From Flavobacterium psychrophilum (lineage in GTDB: Bacteria; Bacteroidota; Bacteroidia; Flavobacteriales; Flavobacteriaceae), in contig CP012388.1 in assembly GCA_001708385.1 (NCBI GenBank), forward strand, positions 124,001 through 188,000: a DNA stretch of 64,000 nt, given 5' to 3'. Under the pieces are notes generated by a model. The model ran no database searches, was not told where the DNA came from, and saw only the letters and a list, made by a program, of their open reading frames with translations. Made by a program: the position numbers and the translations under genes. This document shows positions 52,149-62,077 of the stretch, piece after piece; the stretch's first letter is position 1, and the number at the start of each line of letters is the position of its first letter.

Positions 52149-52888
52149 TACAATACTATCAGCATTGCTATCTGTACGATTATATTTAGAGGCAATAGCC
52201 AGAACAACCAGTTTAAGGTATTGCTGCCAAAGATATCCTGTATAATATAGTCATCTGTTTTTATAAATAATAACCTGGAAGCTTCGGTTTTGTCTCCTGA
52301 AATAATCACCGGAGCGATATCAACATTTATAAATTTTACAAACGGAATTTTTTTTAATAAAAGCCACAAAGTTTTTTTAGCAAAGGGAGGAATTATTTTC
52401 AGACTGTTATCAAATATGGTGTGCACGTCTGTGGATTTTAGCTTTAGCGCATCATTACCCTTTCTTTTACTAAGAAGTTCTACAGCTTTATCTACCAATG
52501 AAAAACAAAATCGCTTTATGATTGGCTGGCAGTCGATGTAGATTGATTTTAGAATATTAATGAAAATGTAACTGTACGTTATTTTAATAGCTAAAAAAAC
52601 AAAGATAAAACCAAATACCGCTATTGCAAGTGGGGCATACAATGATGTATTTACTGTAAGAAATGATAATAAAACAGCATAAATAAGGAATACGATATTA
52701 ACAATCGAGAATACAGATGACACAACCAAAAAAGTAGTGACGCCTTTTAAACCTAATTGTCCTGCTTTTTTAAGTAGGTCTACCGGTTTTCTCATTGATT
52801 GCAAAATGCTGAGTGTTTCCGGTCTAATATCAAAAGAAATTTCCTTTGTATCTGTTGCTAAAGTGTAATCTTGTTTCATTACTTTCAA
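52148..52888 (-). CDS. Unknown membrane protein with two to four helices
   Basis: A 246-residue protein of unknown family. Hydrophobic helices lie at about 52-75, 80-107 and at the C-terminus (about 225-244). A soluble region between about 115 and 220 carries basic helices (VELLSKRKGNDALKLK). No signal lipobox or catalytic motif is seen. ATG could be at 52888 or three codons later (52879; MKQDYTLA). It is monocistronic, between the ettA and OmpA/OprF-like terminators. Confidence 0.65.
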   Translation of the reverse strand: MKVMKQDYTLATDTKEISFDIRPETLSILQSMRKPVDLLKKAGQLGLKGVTTFLVVSSVFSIVNIVFLIYAVLLSFLTVNTSLYAPLAIAVFGFIFVFLAIKITYSYIFINILKSIYIDCQPIIKRFCFSLVDKAVELLSKRKGNDALKLKSTDVHTIFDNSLKIIPPFAKKTLWLLLKKIPFVKFINVDIAPVIISGDKTEASRLLFIKTDDYIIQDIFGSNTLNWLFWLLPLNIIVQIAMLIVL

Positions 52889-52911
52889 GTTTAAATAAAT
52901 ATAAGATAATA

Positions 52912-52946
52912 CTGAACAAAAAAAATCCCGCTATAAGCGGGATTTT
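52912..52946 (-). terminator. Terminator of the OmpA/OprF-like gene
   Basis: AAAATCCCGCT (52922-52932) pairs with AGCGGGATTTT (52936-52946); on the minus strand eight T-like bases follow. It is 25 bp past the stop at 52971. Confidence 0.88.
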
Positions 52947-52970
52947 AATTTTTAACCTTTGTAGTTAAAT

Positions 52971-54248
52971 TTATTTGATAATAAATGTAACTCTTCTTAC
53001 AACCTGACGAGCTTGTTTGCTGTCTTTGTTTACAGAAGTATCTTCACCGTTTCCTATGATGTTTAATCTAGAAGCGTCGATACCCGAGTCAACAAGGATT
53101 TTCTTAACATTCTCAGCTCTTCGTTGAGAAAGTGCTTTGTTGTACTCGCTGTTTCCAATTTCGTCAGCGTAACCAATTACGTCTGTACTTGCAGATGGAT
53201 TCTCTTTTAGGTATTTCGTTAAGAAGTTGATACCTGTTACAGAAGCCGAGTTAGGCATATCTTTATTGAAATCGAAGTATACATTAACGTATCCACCGTT
53301 GATTAGACCTTGTAGATCTGTACCTGAACCGCCAGCAGCTGCAATTTCTTTAGTTTTGTTTTCTATGTAAGATTCTAATTCATCCGGCACACCATTGTTG
53401 TTACGGTCGATAGCTCTACCTTTAGTATCTACAGCAACACCTGCAGTAGTATTTGGTTCAGCATCTAAGTAGTCAGGCACACCATCTTTATCTGTATCGT
53501 TCATCATTGTTTCAACAGATCCGATTCTTTCTTCAAGTGCAGCTAGCTCATCAGATTTAACATCTGTAACCCAGTCAGCATGTTGTTCATGTTTACCAAG
53601 GTAGAATGTAAGACCTAAAGTTCCGTTAAGTACGGCACCATCTACAGTTTTACCTCTGTTGTTACTAAATCCGTCAAAATTTTTGTTTTGGAATCCGTTA
53701 ACTATACCTGTAACGTCAGCTGTAAGAACAATGCTTCTTGATAATTTTAATTGTGCTGTTAAACCACCTATTAGGTTAGCTCCCCAGTCTTCGCCTTCAA
53801 AAGCGTCATCATTGCTGCTTAGTCTGTAAACACCACCACCACCGTGTGCTAGTAAGCCAATAGTGCTGGTCCAGTCTTCAAAGCTTAAAACTCTTCCAAG
53901 GTTAATTACAGCCTGGATATCACCTCTTAAGTAAGTGCTTTCGAATTCCGGAGTTTCATCGTTATTTACGAATCTGTTATAACCAAAATCCAATTTCAAA
54001 CCGAATTTGTTATTGAACATGTATCTTGTTCCAAGATCTACAGTAAAAAAGTTTGCTCTGTCTGTTCTGTAGCCAGGAGTAAATGTTCTGAATGGTTTGT
54101 TAATACCACCGCCTACTTCAATCGACCATTTGTTAAATCCATTGTCGACATTAGTGGTTGTACTTGTTGTGGTCACCTGCATGTCTTGCGCTTGTAAGCT
54201 TCCCGTTGCCAGTGTAGCTAATAATAAAGGGAGTGCAATTTTCTTCAT
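52971..54248 (-). CDS. OmpA/OprF-like outer-membrane protein
   Basis: A 425-residue outer-membrane protein. A signal peptide ends near residue 20 (GSLQAQ). A beta-barrel region (about 35-215) is followed by calcium-binding-type repeats of the TSP3 kind (DTDKDGVPDYLDAEP and DRNNNGVPDELES, about 252-300). An OmpA C-terminal peptidoglycan-binding domain follows (about 315-425; VYFDFNKDMP, VIGYADEIGNSEYNKALSQRRAENV in part). Such proteins are often the major porins/anchors of flavobacteria. It is monocistronic. Confidence 0.92.
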   Translation of the reverse strand: MKKIALPLLLATLATGSLQAQDMQVTTTSTTTNVDNGFNKWSIEVGGGINKPFRTFTPGYRTDRANFFTVDLGTRYMFNNKFGLKLDFGYNRFVNNDETPEFESTYLRGDIQAVINLGRVLSFEDWTSTIGLLAHGGGGVYRLSSNDDAFEGEDWGANLIGGLTAQLKLSRSIVLTADVTGIVNGFQNKNFDGFSNNRGKTVDGAVLNGTLGLTFYLGKHEQHADWVTDVKSDELAALEERIGSVETMMNDTDKDGVPDYLDAEPNTTAGVAVDTKGRAIDRNNNGVPDELESYIENKTKEIAAAGGSGTDLQGLINGGYVNVYFDFNKDMPNSASVTGINFLTKYLKENPSASTDVIGYADEIGNSEYNKALSQRRAENVKKILVDSGIDASRLNIIGNGEDTSVNKDSKQARQVVRRVTFIIK

Positions 54249-54343
54249 AAATATTGGTTATTGTATTGTTGAATTTTTTTGTAAAAGTAGTAATTTAGTT
54301 TAACCTAAAAAATTCTAAATCTTAACGAAAACCCTTGCCAACT

Positions 54344-55705
54344 ATGGAAAAATCAACAAAGACGATTAACCCTTTTAACAATAATTTGGTTGCAAACTAC
54401 CAGTATAGTAGCACTATACAGGTTTTTGAAGCATTAAAAATTAGTCAGGAAAGTTTTACAAATTGGAGTGATTTGAATGTTAAAAATCGTATTGATTTTA
54501 TCAAAAATTTAGCATTTGATTTAACAAGACAACAACATTTGCTGGCAAAAAGGTGTACTTTAGAGATGGGTAAACCAATTAAACAGTCAATAGCAGAAGT
54601 ACAAAAGTGTAAACTATTGTGTGATTATTACGTGGAAAATGCCGAAAAATTCCTGAGCGCGGAAAAAATAGATACTGACGGAAGTGAGAGTTTCGTTACT
54701 TACGAACCCTTAGGAGTTATACTTGGAGTTATGCCATGGAATTTTCCCTATTGGCAGGTATTCAGGTTTGCCATACCGGCTATTATCGCAGGAAATACTG
54801 TAGTGGTTAAGCATGCCTCTAATGTTGCAGGCTGTGCGCAACTATTGGAAGACATTTTTATCGAAGCGGGTTTTCCAAAGGGCGTATATCAGAACCTAAT
54901 GATTGCCAGTGACCAGGTAGAAGATGTAATTAAAAATCCCATTATTAAGGCTGTTTCGTTAACAGGTAGTGAAAAAGCTGGGGCAGCTGTAGCATCGGCA
55001 GCAGCTAAAGAAATTAAAAAAGCAGTATTAGAGCTAGGAGGAAGTAATGCACTTATAATCTGCGAGGATGCAGACTTGGATAAGGCTGTACCCATTGCGG
55101 TTACAGCAAGAATGCAAAATGCAGGGCAAAGCTGTATAGCAGCTAAGCGATTCTTTGTTCATGAATCACTATTTGATACGTTTATACGTAAATTTAAGGA
55201 AGGGGTTGAAAAGATGAAGATTGGCGATCCGATGAATGATGATACTGAGATAGGTCCACTGGCTAGAATCGATCTGGCAAAAGACATTGAAAAACAAGTT
55301 GACAAATCGGTAGAAATGGGAGCAAAGATTATCACAGGAGGAAAACGTACAGATGCCTTTTATGACCCTACCGTTTTAATTGATGTTACTACAGATATGC
55401 CTGTGTTTAACGAAGAAGTTTTTGGGCCCGCTGTACCGGTTATGCCTTTTAAAACTTTTGAAGAGGCGGTTGAATTAAGTAATAAAAGTAACTTCGGACT
55501 GGGAGTTTCTATTTTTACCGAGGATATTGAAGCGATTAAAAATAAAATACATTTATTCCAGGAAGGAGCAGTTTTTATTAATGCGATGGTAAAATCAGAT
55601 CCGGCACTGCCATTTGGAGGTGTTAAAAGATCCGGTTATGGAAGGGAACTTGCAGAAAATGGTATGAAAGAGTTTGTAAACGTCAAAACGGTTTACATAA
55701 AATAG
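54344..55705 (+). CDS. NAD(P)-dependent succinate-semialdehyde dehydrogenase-like enzyme
   Basis: A 453-residue aldehyde dehydrogenase. The ATG at 54344 (MEKSTKTINPFN) replaces an upstream TTG at 54335. The catalytic Cys is in NAGQSCIAAKRF and the general base Glu in LELGGSNALI. The cofactor-binding VMPWNFPYWQVFR and SLTGSEKAG are intact. The closest group is the GabD/Sad-like semialdehyde dehydrogenases; the true substrate cannot be settled. It is alone, with a long terminator behind it. Confidence 0.88.
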   Translation: MEKSTKTINPFNNNLVANYQYSSTIQVFEALKISQESFTNWSDLNVKNRIDFIKNLAFDLTRQQHLLAKRCTLEMGKPIKQSIAEVQKCKLLCDYYVENAEKFLSAEKIDTDGSESFVTYEPLGVILGVMPWNFPYWQVFRFAIPAIIAGNTVVVKHASNVAGCAQLLEDIFIEAGFPKGVYQNLMIASDQVEDVIKNPIIKAVSLTGSEKAGAAVASAAAKEIKKAVLELGGSNALIICEDADLDKAVPIAVTARMQNAGQSCIAAKRFFVHESLFDTFIRKFKEGVEKMKIGDPMNDDTEIGPLARIDLAKDIEKQVDKSVEMGAKIITGGKRTDAFYDPTVLIDVTTDMPVFNEEVFGPAVPVMPFKTFEEAVELSNKSNFGLGVSIFTEDIEAIKNKIHLFQEGAVFINAMVKSDPALPFGGVKRSGYGRELAENGMKEFVNVKTVYIK

Positions 55706-55710
55706 AAATG

Positions 55711-55766
55711 TTTATTTACTATAAAAAATGCCACTCAACGGAGTGGCATTTTTTATAGTAAATAAA
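55711..55766. terminator. 26-bp perfect-stem bidirectional terminator
   Basis: 55711-55736 pairs exactly with 55741-55766 across a four-base loop AACG. The stem holds TTTATTTACT and internal A/T runs. It separates the aldehyde dehydrogenase (plus) from the E1 fusion ending at 55774 (minus). The perfect length is unusual. Confidence 0.85.
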
Positions 55767-55773
55767 GCAGTAG

Positions 55774-58179
55774 TTAATATAACTGCGGATATTCGTTTGG
55801 TTTAGCTTCATGCATTATTGCATAAACTTTTTCAAATACGTCTTCTGTAGACGGTTTCGAGAAATAATCGCCATCCGTTCCATAAGAAGGGCGGTGAGCC
55901 TTCGCTGTAAGTGTCTCCGGCTTGCTGTCAAGATGTTTGTACGCATCCTGAACATCTACCACTTGTTGGAGGATATAAGCTGATGCGCCTCCCGGTACGT
56001 CCTCATCTATAACTAACAGCCTATTTGTTTTAGCAATACTTTTAACAATGTCGTGACTAATATCAAAAGGAAGTAATGACTGTATATCTATTATCTCTGC
56101 ATCAATTCCAATTTCAAGTAGTTCTTTAGCGGCCTGCTCGACAATGCGTAGTGTTGAGCCGTAAGAAACAAGCGTAATGTCTTTACCTTCCTTAATAGTT
56201 TCAACTACACCAAGCGGAGTTTTAAATTCACCAAGGTTAGCCGGCATCTTTTCTTTTAAGCGGTAACCATTTAAGCATTCTACAACAAGAGCGGGTTCAT
56301 CAGTCTGTAATAAAGTATTATAGAATCCGGCAGCTTTGGTCATATTTCTCGGTACAAGAACATGAATACCACGAATAGCATTTATAATCATACCCATTGG
56401 TGAGCCTGAATGCCATATCCCTTCAAGCCTGTGTCCTCTTGTCCTTATAATAAGTGGAGCTTTCTGTCTTCCTGCAGTCCTGTATTGTAGTGTTGCAAGA
56501 TCATCACTCATTATCTGAATAGCATAAAGCAAATAGTCAAGATACTGAATTTCCGCAATTGGGCGAAGTCCCCTCATTGCCATACCGATTCCCTGGCCTA
56601 AAATAGTAGCCTCACGGATACCTGCATCACACACCCTGAAATCGCCATATTTCTCCTGCATCCCTTCAAGTCCCTGGTTAACGTCGCCTATGTTACCACA
56701 GTCTTCACCGAAAACAAGTGCTTCCGGATATTTGCTGAATATAGCATCAAAGTTATTACGCATAACCATACGCCCATCAGCATCTTCTGCATCGTCATTA
56801 TACTCAGGTAAAACTTCTTTCACATTAAGTGCATTTTTCTCCGACTGCGAAAATAGGTGAGAACTGAATTTAGGCTGTATTTTTTCAGTATATGCTGTTA
56901 CCCATTGCGAAAGGGTAGTTCTGCCATTTTCTTTTACGATAAGACGCAGTATTTTCCTGGCAGTAACCAAAAGATCCTTTCTTATAGGTTCTTTTATTGA
57001 TGAAAGGTCAGCTGTAAATTTATCGATAAATACTTTGTTTGGGCTTTGTGCAGCGATAGTGTTTAATACTGCTACAAGCTCTTTTTGTTCTTCCTTAATA
57101 GGATTCACATAGGCAGACCATGCTGCTTTTTTACCTTCTAGTACATCTTTTTTAGCTTGTTCATCAATAGCGTCCAGCTCTTCAGCGGTCGCCATATTTT
57201 TTTCAATCATCCACTTTCTCATTTGGGCGATACAATCGTATTCACTTTCCCATGCAAGACGATCGGCATTTTTATAACGCTCGTGCGATCCTGAAGTAGA
57301 ATGTCCCTGAGGCTGCGTTAATTGATAAACGTGCATTAATACCGGTACGTGTTCTGTACGGGCAATTTCAGCAGCTCTTTCATAAGCAGATACCAGTTCA
57401 GGGTAATCCCATCCTTTTACAGTGATGATCTCATATCCTTTACTGTTTTCGTAACGCTGGAAACCCTTAAGGATTTCAGAGATGTTTTCTTTTGTTGTTT
57501 GGTAACGTGCATGAACCGAAATTCCGTACTCGTCATCCCATACGCTTATAACCATTGGTACCTGAAGTACACCGGCTGCATTTATAGTTTCAAAAAATAA
57601 ACCTTCAGATGTGCTGGCGTTACCTATAGTTCCCCATGCTATCTCATTCCCGTTGATAGAGAAGTTAGTTTTATTATCTATACCTGTCACATTCCTGTAT
57701 ACCTTCGATGCCTGTGCTAACCCAAGAAGCCTTGGCATTTGTCCGGCAGTAGGGGATATATCAGAACTTGAGTTTTTCTGAAGGGTAAGGTTTTTCCAGT
57801 TACCATTTTCATCAAGACTGTGTGTAGCGAAATGACCCCCCATTTGCCTTCCGGCAGACATTGGGTCATGTTCAAGATCACTATGACCATACAAACCTGC
57901 AAAAAACTGTTGGATATTTAGCTGGCCAATAGCCATCATAAAAGTTTGGTCACGGTAGTATCCTGAACGGAAATCACCATTTTTAAACGCCTTAGCCATT
58001 GCAAGCTGCGGCACTTCTTTACCATCTCCAAATATTCCAAATTTTGCCTTTCCGGTAAGCACTTCACGGCGGCCTAAAAGGCTGCATTCCCTGCTTACTG
58101 TTGCAATTGTATAATCGTTGAGCACCTCGGCTCTGAAATCTTCAAATGAAATCGATTTTTTTGTTTCTGTATCTGTCAT
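55774..58179 (-). CDS. Fused E1 alpha/beta 2-oxoacid dehydrogenase
   Basis: An 801-residue TPP enzyme. The first part (about 1-400) is E1-alpha-like, with NEIAWGTIGNASTSEGLFFE in the TPP/Mg region and phosphorylation-loop-type HSTSGSHERYK. The second part (about 465-801) is E1-beta-like, with LVFGEDCGNIGDVNQ, QGIGMAMRGLRPIAEIQY and VIDEDVPGGASAYI. Such a single-chain form is usual in flavobacteria. It decarboxylates a 2-oxoacid (branched-chain or pyruvate) and passes the acyl group to an E2, not in this window. A -7 box TAAATTTG (58201-58208) lies 22 bp upstream. Confidence 0.9.
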   Translation of the reverse strand: MTDTETKKSISFEDFRAEVLNDYTIATVSRECSLLGRREVLTGKAKFGIFGDGKEVPQLAMAKAFKNGDFRSGYYRDQTFMMAIGQLNIQQFFAGLYGHSDLEHDPMSAGRQMGGHFATHSLDENGNWKNLTLQKNSSSDISPTAGQMPRLLGLAQASKVYRNVTGIDNKTNFSINGNEIAWGTIGNASTSEGLFFETINAAGVLQVPMVISVWDDEYGISVHARYQTTKENISEILKGFQRYENSKGYEIITVKGWDYPELVSAYERAAEIARTEHVPVLMHVYQLTQPQGHSTSGSHERYKNADRLAWESEYDCIAQMRKWMIEKNMATAEELDAIDEQAKKDVLEGKKAAWSAYVNPIKEEQKELVAVLNTIAAQSPNKVFIDKFTADLSSIKEPIRKDLLVTARKILRLIVKENGRTTLSQWVTAYTEKIQPKFSSHLFSQSEKNALNVKEVLPEYNDDAEDADGRMVMRNNFDAIFSKYPEALVFGEDCGNIGDVNQGLEGMQEKYGDFRVCDAGIREATILGQGIGMAMRGLRPIAEIQYLDYLLYAIQIMSDDLATLQYRTAGRQKAPLIIRTRGHRLEGIWHSGSPMGMIINAIRGIHVLVPRNMTKAAGFYNTLLQTDEPALVVECLNGYRLKEKMPANLGEFKTPLGVVETIKEGKDITLVSYGSTLRIVEQAAKELLEIGIDAEIIDIQSLLPFDISHDIVKSIAKTNRLLVIDEDVPGGASAYILQQVVDVQDAYKHLDSKPETLTAKAHRPSYGTDGDYFSKPSTEDVFEKVYAIMHEAKPNEYPQLY

Positions 58180-58200
58180 AAAACCGGTTTTGTATGACTA

Positions 58201-58208
58201 CAAATTTA
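58201..58208 (-). promoter_or_regulatory. Putative -7 box of the E1 fusion gene
   Basis: The minus strand reads TAAATTTG, matching TAnnTTTG, 22 bp before the ATG. No -33 TTG lies at the proper distance. Confidence 0.4.
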
Positions 58209-58369
58209 AGTAAAAGAATGAGAAATCATAAAAAGTGAACAAAAAAATGATTTCACTTTTCATAATAAAACTTGCAGACTAAATAGTTTGGATGATTTTA
58301 TTTTAATAAAAACACATAAAAAGTGTGTTTTGTGTAATTTTATCGCCGAATATAAGTTCGTAGATATTG

Positions 58370-61204
58370 TTATAACCACTTTCTGGTGAATAGACCTACT
58401 AAAGTTCCCGGACTGATTGTCACCACAAAACGTATTTTTTCGCTGTAATTTCCTAAACTTGGTTCGAAACCATTGCTGGATTGTACAGGAAAATATAATT
58501 CAAAGTAATCAGGCAACAGGTTTAGGCGTATGCCACTGTCATATACAAATTTAGGATCGGAGTGCTGATTTTTAAATACACCGGCATCTCCATATACTTC
58601 TATCCAGTTCCATATATTAAAACTTGCGTTTGCTGTGGTCATCCACTGGTTGGCATAACGCGTGTCGAGTTTAGATTTAAATCCACCCTCTGCCATAATG
58701 TATTGCTGACTGAATAACCCTGTAGTTTCAGATCGTCCATAAAAACTGTATTCAAATAGATAATCTGTTGGCCTGTCTAATCCAAAACTGAAAAACTCTG
58801 AAGTTGTATTACGATACATAAAGGCGCCGGCAAACAAACGCAGATTGATACGTCGGTTATCATCAAATAATCTTCTGTATTGTATTTCTCCTGAAATTTT
58901 ACCAAAAGCACCAGCCAGTTGTAAATCTGTATAAAAGTTATAATGGCGGGTAATTTCAGACTCAAACCTGCTGTAACGAGCATTGAATACCGAATAATTT
59001 TCGTTTTGCTCATCGGTAGCTACATAGGCTGACTTTTCCCTGTTTACCGTTATCTGTCTTAATACTATAGATTGCTTTTTGTTTTCACGGTAATCGTCTT
59101 CGCGGATGCGGAAAAGGACAGAAGGTGCAAATTTAATATAACGTGCATCCGGCGCATAATGATAGGTAGATCCACTTAAATAATAACGAATGCTATATAG
59201 CGATCTATCTCTTATGTATTGATTGAATAACAGAGAGAACGAACCGATAAGTTGCCCCGTTTTCATAGAATAGGTTGGTTCTACGTCAAAGAAAAAAGGC
59301 TTATCCAGTAAAGACTTGTTGTGAAACCTCAGACCGGGTGAAAAACCGTCATATAGGTTAAAACTAAAACTGGGTACATAAAATATCTGGTTATACCTTG
59401 GGTTTTCTACATCCTGAAAAAAGGTAAACTTAATGGGTTTGTTATTAGGAAAGAATTTGTCCACTCTGTACCAGTTGTTGCGGGTATTGAATTCGGGTAT
59501 TTCATTATTGTAATTCAGGGCAAGCCTGTCTATATCCTGTCGTGAAACTACAAAAGTGCTGTCTTTCTCTACGTTATCAAGCCATTGTTTAAATACAACA
59601 TTTCCTTTTTTAATTCCGTAAACCGATACCGGTACATTTGTTCGTGTCCTGTTCTTAATAGTAATTCTTAGAGAATCATTTACTTTATCAACATCAGAAA
59701 ATTTAAAATCAATTAGCTTTCTGGTATTTATAACAGTGTTGAAAAACCAATCGGTATTTTTATCTGTTTTTGATTTAAGGATAGTTTCAAAGTCCTTTCT
59801 GTCTGTTTTCGTGCTTTTTACATTAAGATCATAAAATGCTGCTATTGATCGCGGAACGATGCTGTCTCCTAGATAATCGTTTAAATATTGAAGACTCAAT
59901 CCTGCTCTGTATTTACCTGCAATCTGTTCGTTGAATTTTATAAAAGAATCTTTTGGGTCGCCAATAGGCTGATCCAGATTTTTCCGGGCTGTGATAAGGT
60001 AAATGTAATTGTACTGACCATTAAAGGTGATATTAAAAAGGTTGTGCCCTTTTAAGATGCCCCAATTCGAAAGCTGTCCCATCATTTTTCTATCCGGGTG
60101 AAACTCATCAATGTATTTCATCATCAAATCCATCTGAATACCGTCATATAGCCAGTTATCTTTACGGGGATCAAGCTTTAGTGTATTTTTTAAATAGGCA
60201 TTAGTGAATGTTTTGATAAAGCGTATCTCGAACATAAAAGAGTCAGGATACGGGTTAAGGAATGCAGGCAACTGATTTAGCCCATACATAGGACTACGCT
60301 CGTAATCCGTCTGGGTAACCATTAGCTTTTCATGAGGATAACTACCCAGATTAGCAGCAGTAAAAGCAGATATTTTATCAATTAGTAGTGCTCTTTGTAT
60401 TTCAGTAACACGACTGTCTTTAAGGTTACAGCTAATTTCGGCTACCTTATTAACATAAAAATCAAAAGTGTTGTTTCTTTCGATTGCAATGTTAAAATTG
60501 GTTCGGTCATTACCGTTTAATTCATACGTTGCAACGCTGTCGTTATCCGTTTTTTTTACTTCGTTTAGATCTGTTGTTATTTTTAAATCTTTTGGAAGTG
60601 AAAATGTTACCTGGTAGTCAGATACTGCATTAGCTATATCATCAAGATTCTCATTACTGTACCTTACAAATGTGTTTTTTTCGACACGGGCAGGGGTAAG
60701 GTACCAGTCTCTTAAGGCAAAAGCACCTGTTTTATCATCATAACCATATTCTGTAAAACGCTCGTTGGGTATTTTTACGTCATATGTGAGTAGTATCCTG
60801 AATTTTTGTCCCGGGTAGATAGGTTTTGTTAGTGTTACATCTACAAGATCCGGGTGTTTATCAGGACGTGTCCAGTTAAGCGTAATATTATTGTCATCAG
60901 TAATAGAATTGATTGTAGTGCTTCCTCTTTCGGAATCTTTAGCCAAATGAAATGCCCTTACAAATTCATCAGAGAATCGTTTGGCAAGTGGTGTATTTTT
61001 AGCTGAATACGAGTTATTCCAGTCGTTAAGTATAAATTCTCTTAGCGTATCGTTCGTCCGGTTATGATAAACGATCTCCTGCTTTACTTTCAATACCTGC
61101 GTTTCAGGATTTACCTGTACTTGCATTGTATTTCGATGCTGCGCATGTATTTGTACCGAAAACATCAGTATACATAAAGAAAATAACCGGACTGTTATAT
61201 TCAA
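58370..61204 (-). CDS. M1-peptidase-like protein without zinc motif, fused to an outer-membrane barrel
   Basis: A 944-residue exported protein (signal peptide to about residue 22, MFSVQIHAQ). The N-terminal 20-520 region follows the M1 aminopeptidase plan (DTLREFILNDWNNSY, FTEYGYDDKTGAFALRDWYL). The GxMEN region is replaced by MYGLNQLP (306-313), HExxH by FEIRF (325-329), and the downstream glutamate position reads WLYDG (351-355). Zinc ligands are therefore missing and peptidase activity is not expected. The C-terminal roughly 320 residues (from about 620; YVPSFSFNLYDGFSPGLRF) look like an outer-membrane beta barrel, ending RKWL. The start codon is a TTG at 61204, since the first ATG would cut the signal peptide. 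The gene is monocistronic. Confidence 0.75.
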   Translation of the reverse strand: MNITVRLFSLCILMFSVQIHAQHRNTMQVQVNPETQVLKVKQEIVYHNRTNDTLREFILNDWNNSYSAKNTPLAKRFSDEFVRAFHLAKDSERGSTTINSITDDNNITLNWTRPDKHPDLVDVTLTKPIYPGQKFRILLTYDVKIPNERFTEYGYDDKTGAFALRDWYLTPARVEKNTFVRYSNENLDDIANAVSDYQVTFSLPKDLKITTDLNEVKKTDNDSVATYELNGNDRTNFNIAIERNNTFDFYVNKVAEISCNLKDSRVTEIQRALLIDKISAFTAANLGSYPHEKLMVTQTDYERSPMYGLNQLPAFLNPYPDSFMFEIRFIKTFTNAYLKNTLKLDPRKDNWLYDGIQMDLMMKYIDEFHPDRKMMGQLSNWGILKGHNLFNITFNGQYNYIYLITARKNLDQPIGDPKDSFIKFNEQIAGKYRAGLSLQYLNDYLGDSIVPRSIAAFYDLNVKSTKTDRKDFETILKSKTDKNTDWFFNTVINTRKLIDFKFSDVDKVNDSLRITIKNRTRTNVPVSVYGIKKGNVVFKQWLDNVEKDSTFVVSRQDIDRLALNYNNEIPEFNTRNNWYRVDKFFPNNKPIKFTFFQDVENPRYNQIFYVPSFSFNLYDGFSPGLRFHNKSLLDKPFFFDVEPTYSMKTGQLIGSFSLLFNQYIRDRSLYSIRYYLSGSTYHYAPDARYIKFAPSVLFRIREDDYRENKKQSIVLRQITVNREKSAYVATDEQNENYSVFNARYSRFESEITRHYNFYTDLQLAGAFGKISGEIQYRRLFDDNRRINLRLFAGAFMYRNTTSEFFSFGLDRPTDYLFEYSFYGRSETTGLFSQQYIMAEGGFKSKLDTRYANQWMTTANASFNIWNWIEVYGDAGVFKNQHSDPKFVYDSGIRLNLLPDYFELYFPVQSSNGFEPSLGNYSEKIRFVVTISPGTLVGLFTRKWL

Positions 61205-61318
61205 ATTACCTGTAGGATTAACGTTATACGTAAAATATTTCTTACTCCTGTAAAACTATAACAAAGATGCGTAATTGTACCTATGGTTGCCTTACACAAT
61301 GTTAAATTATGTTTACTT

Positions 61319-62041
61319 TTAGAAGTTAGGGCTAAGGTTGTATTTTTTATAGAATGCATCTATAACTTCAACAACTTCATCTTCAGTATCTACGACTTTT
61401 ATCAGGTTTAGGTCTTCTGGATTGGCATTTTTATTTTGTTCAATCATAACTGTCTTAATCCAATCCATAAGTCCGCCCCAAAAATCCCTTCCCACAAGTA
61501 TAATCGGGAACTTAGCAATTTTCTTAGTTTGTATCAGTGTTATTGCTTCAAACATTTCGTCAAGCGTACCAAAACCACCAGGCATAACAACGAATCCCTG
61601 AGAGTATTTTACAAACATTACTTTTCGAACAAAGAAATAGTCGAAGTTCACGTTTTTATCATGATCAATATATGGATTGAAATGCTGCTCAAAAGGGAGC
61701 TCAATATTAAGTCCAACCGATGGCCCACCACCTTGTGCAGCTCCTTTATTACCAGCCTCCATAATACCGGGGCCACCACCAGTAATTACGCCATAACCGG
61801 CACGTGTAATTTTCTCAGCGATCCTTTCGGCTAACTGATAGTACTTATCTTCAGGTTTAGTTCTTGCAGAACCGAATATAGATACGCAAGGGCCTATCCT
61901 TGCCATAGTTTCGTAACCGTTAACAAACTCAGACATTACCTTAAAGATAACCCAGGAGTCGTTACTTCTTATTTCATGCCATGATTTTTGTTTCAGGCTT
62001 TCGTTAATCCATTCGTCGTCGTTTTCAAACTTTTCTCTCAT
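61319..62041 (-). CDS. LOG-family protein (TIGR00730)
   Basis: A 240-residue Rossmann-like protein of the lysine-decarboxylase-like/LOG family. The signature PGGFGTLDE is present near 155 (VVMPGGFGTLDEMFE), as is the N-terminal GSARTKPEDKYYQLAE and GVITGGGPGIMEAGNKGA. Members cleave nucleoside 5'-monophosphates to release the base (cytokinin-activating enzymes in plants); the bacterial role is not settled. It follows uvrA by 36 bp on the same strand, so it is probably co-transcribed with it. Confidence 0.88.
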   Translation of the reverse strand: MREKFENDDEWINESLKQKSWHEIRSNDSWVIFKVMSEFVNGYETMARIGPCVSIFGSARTKPEDKYYQLAERIAEKITRAGYGVITGGGPGIMEAGNKGAAQGGGPSVGLNIELPFEQHFNPYIDHDKNVNFDYFFVRKVMFVKYSQGFVVMPGGFGTLDEMFEAITLIQTKKIAKFPIILVGRDFWGGLMDWIKTVMIEQNKNANPEDLNLIKVVDTEDEVVEVIDAFYKKYNLSPNF

Positions 62042-62077
62042 GGCGTTTTTTGTGCAGATAATTAATAAATCAGGTTT

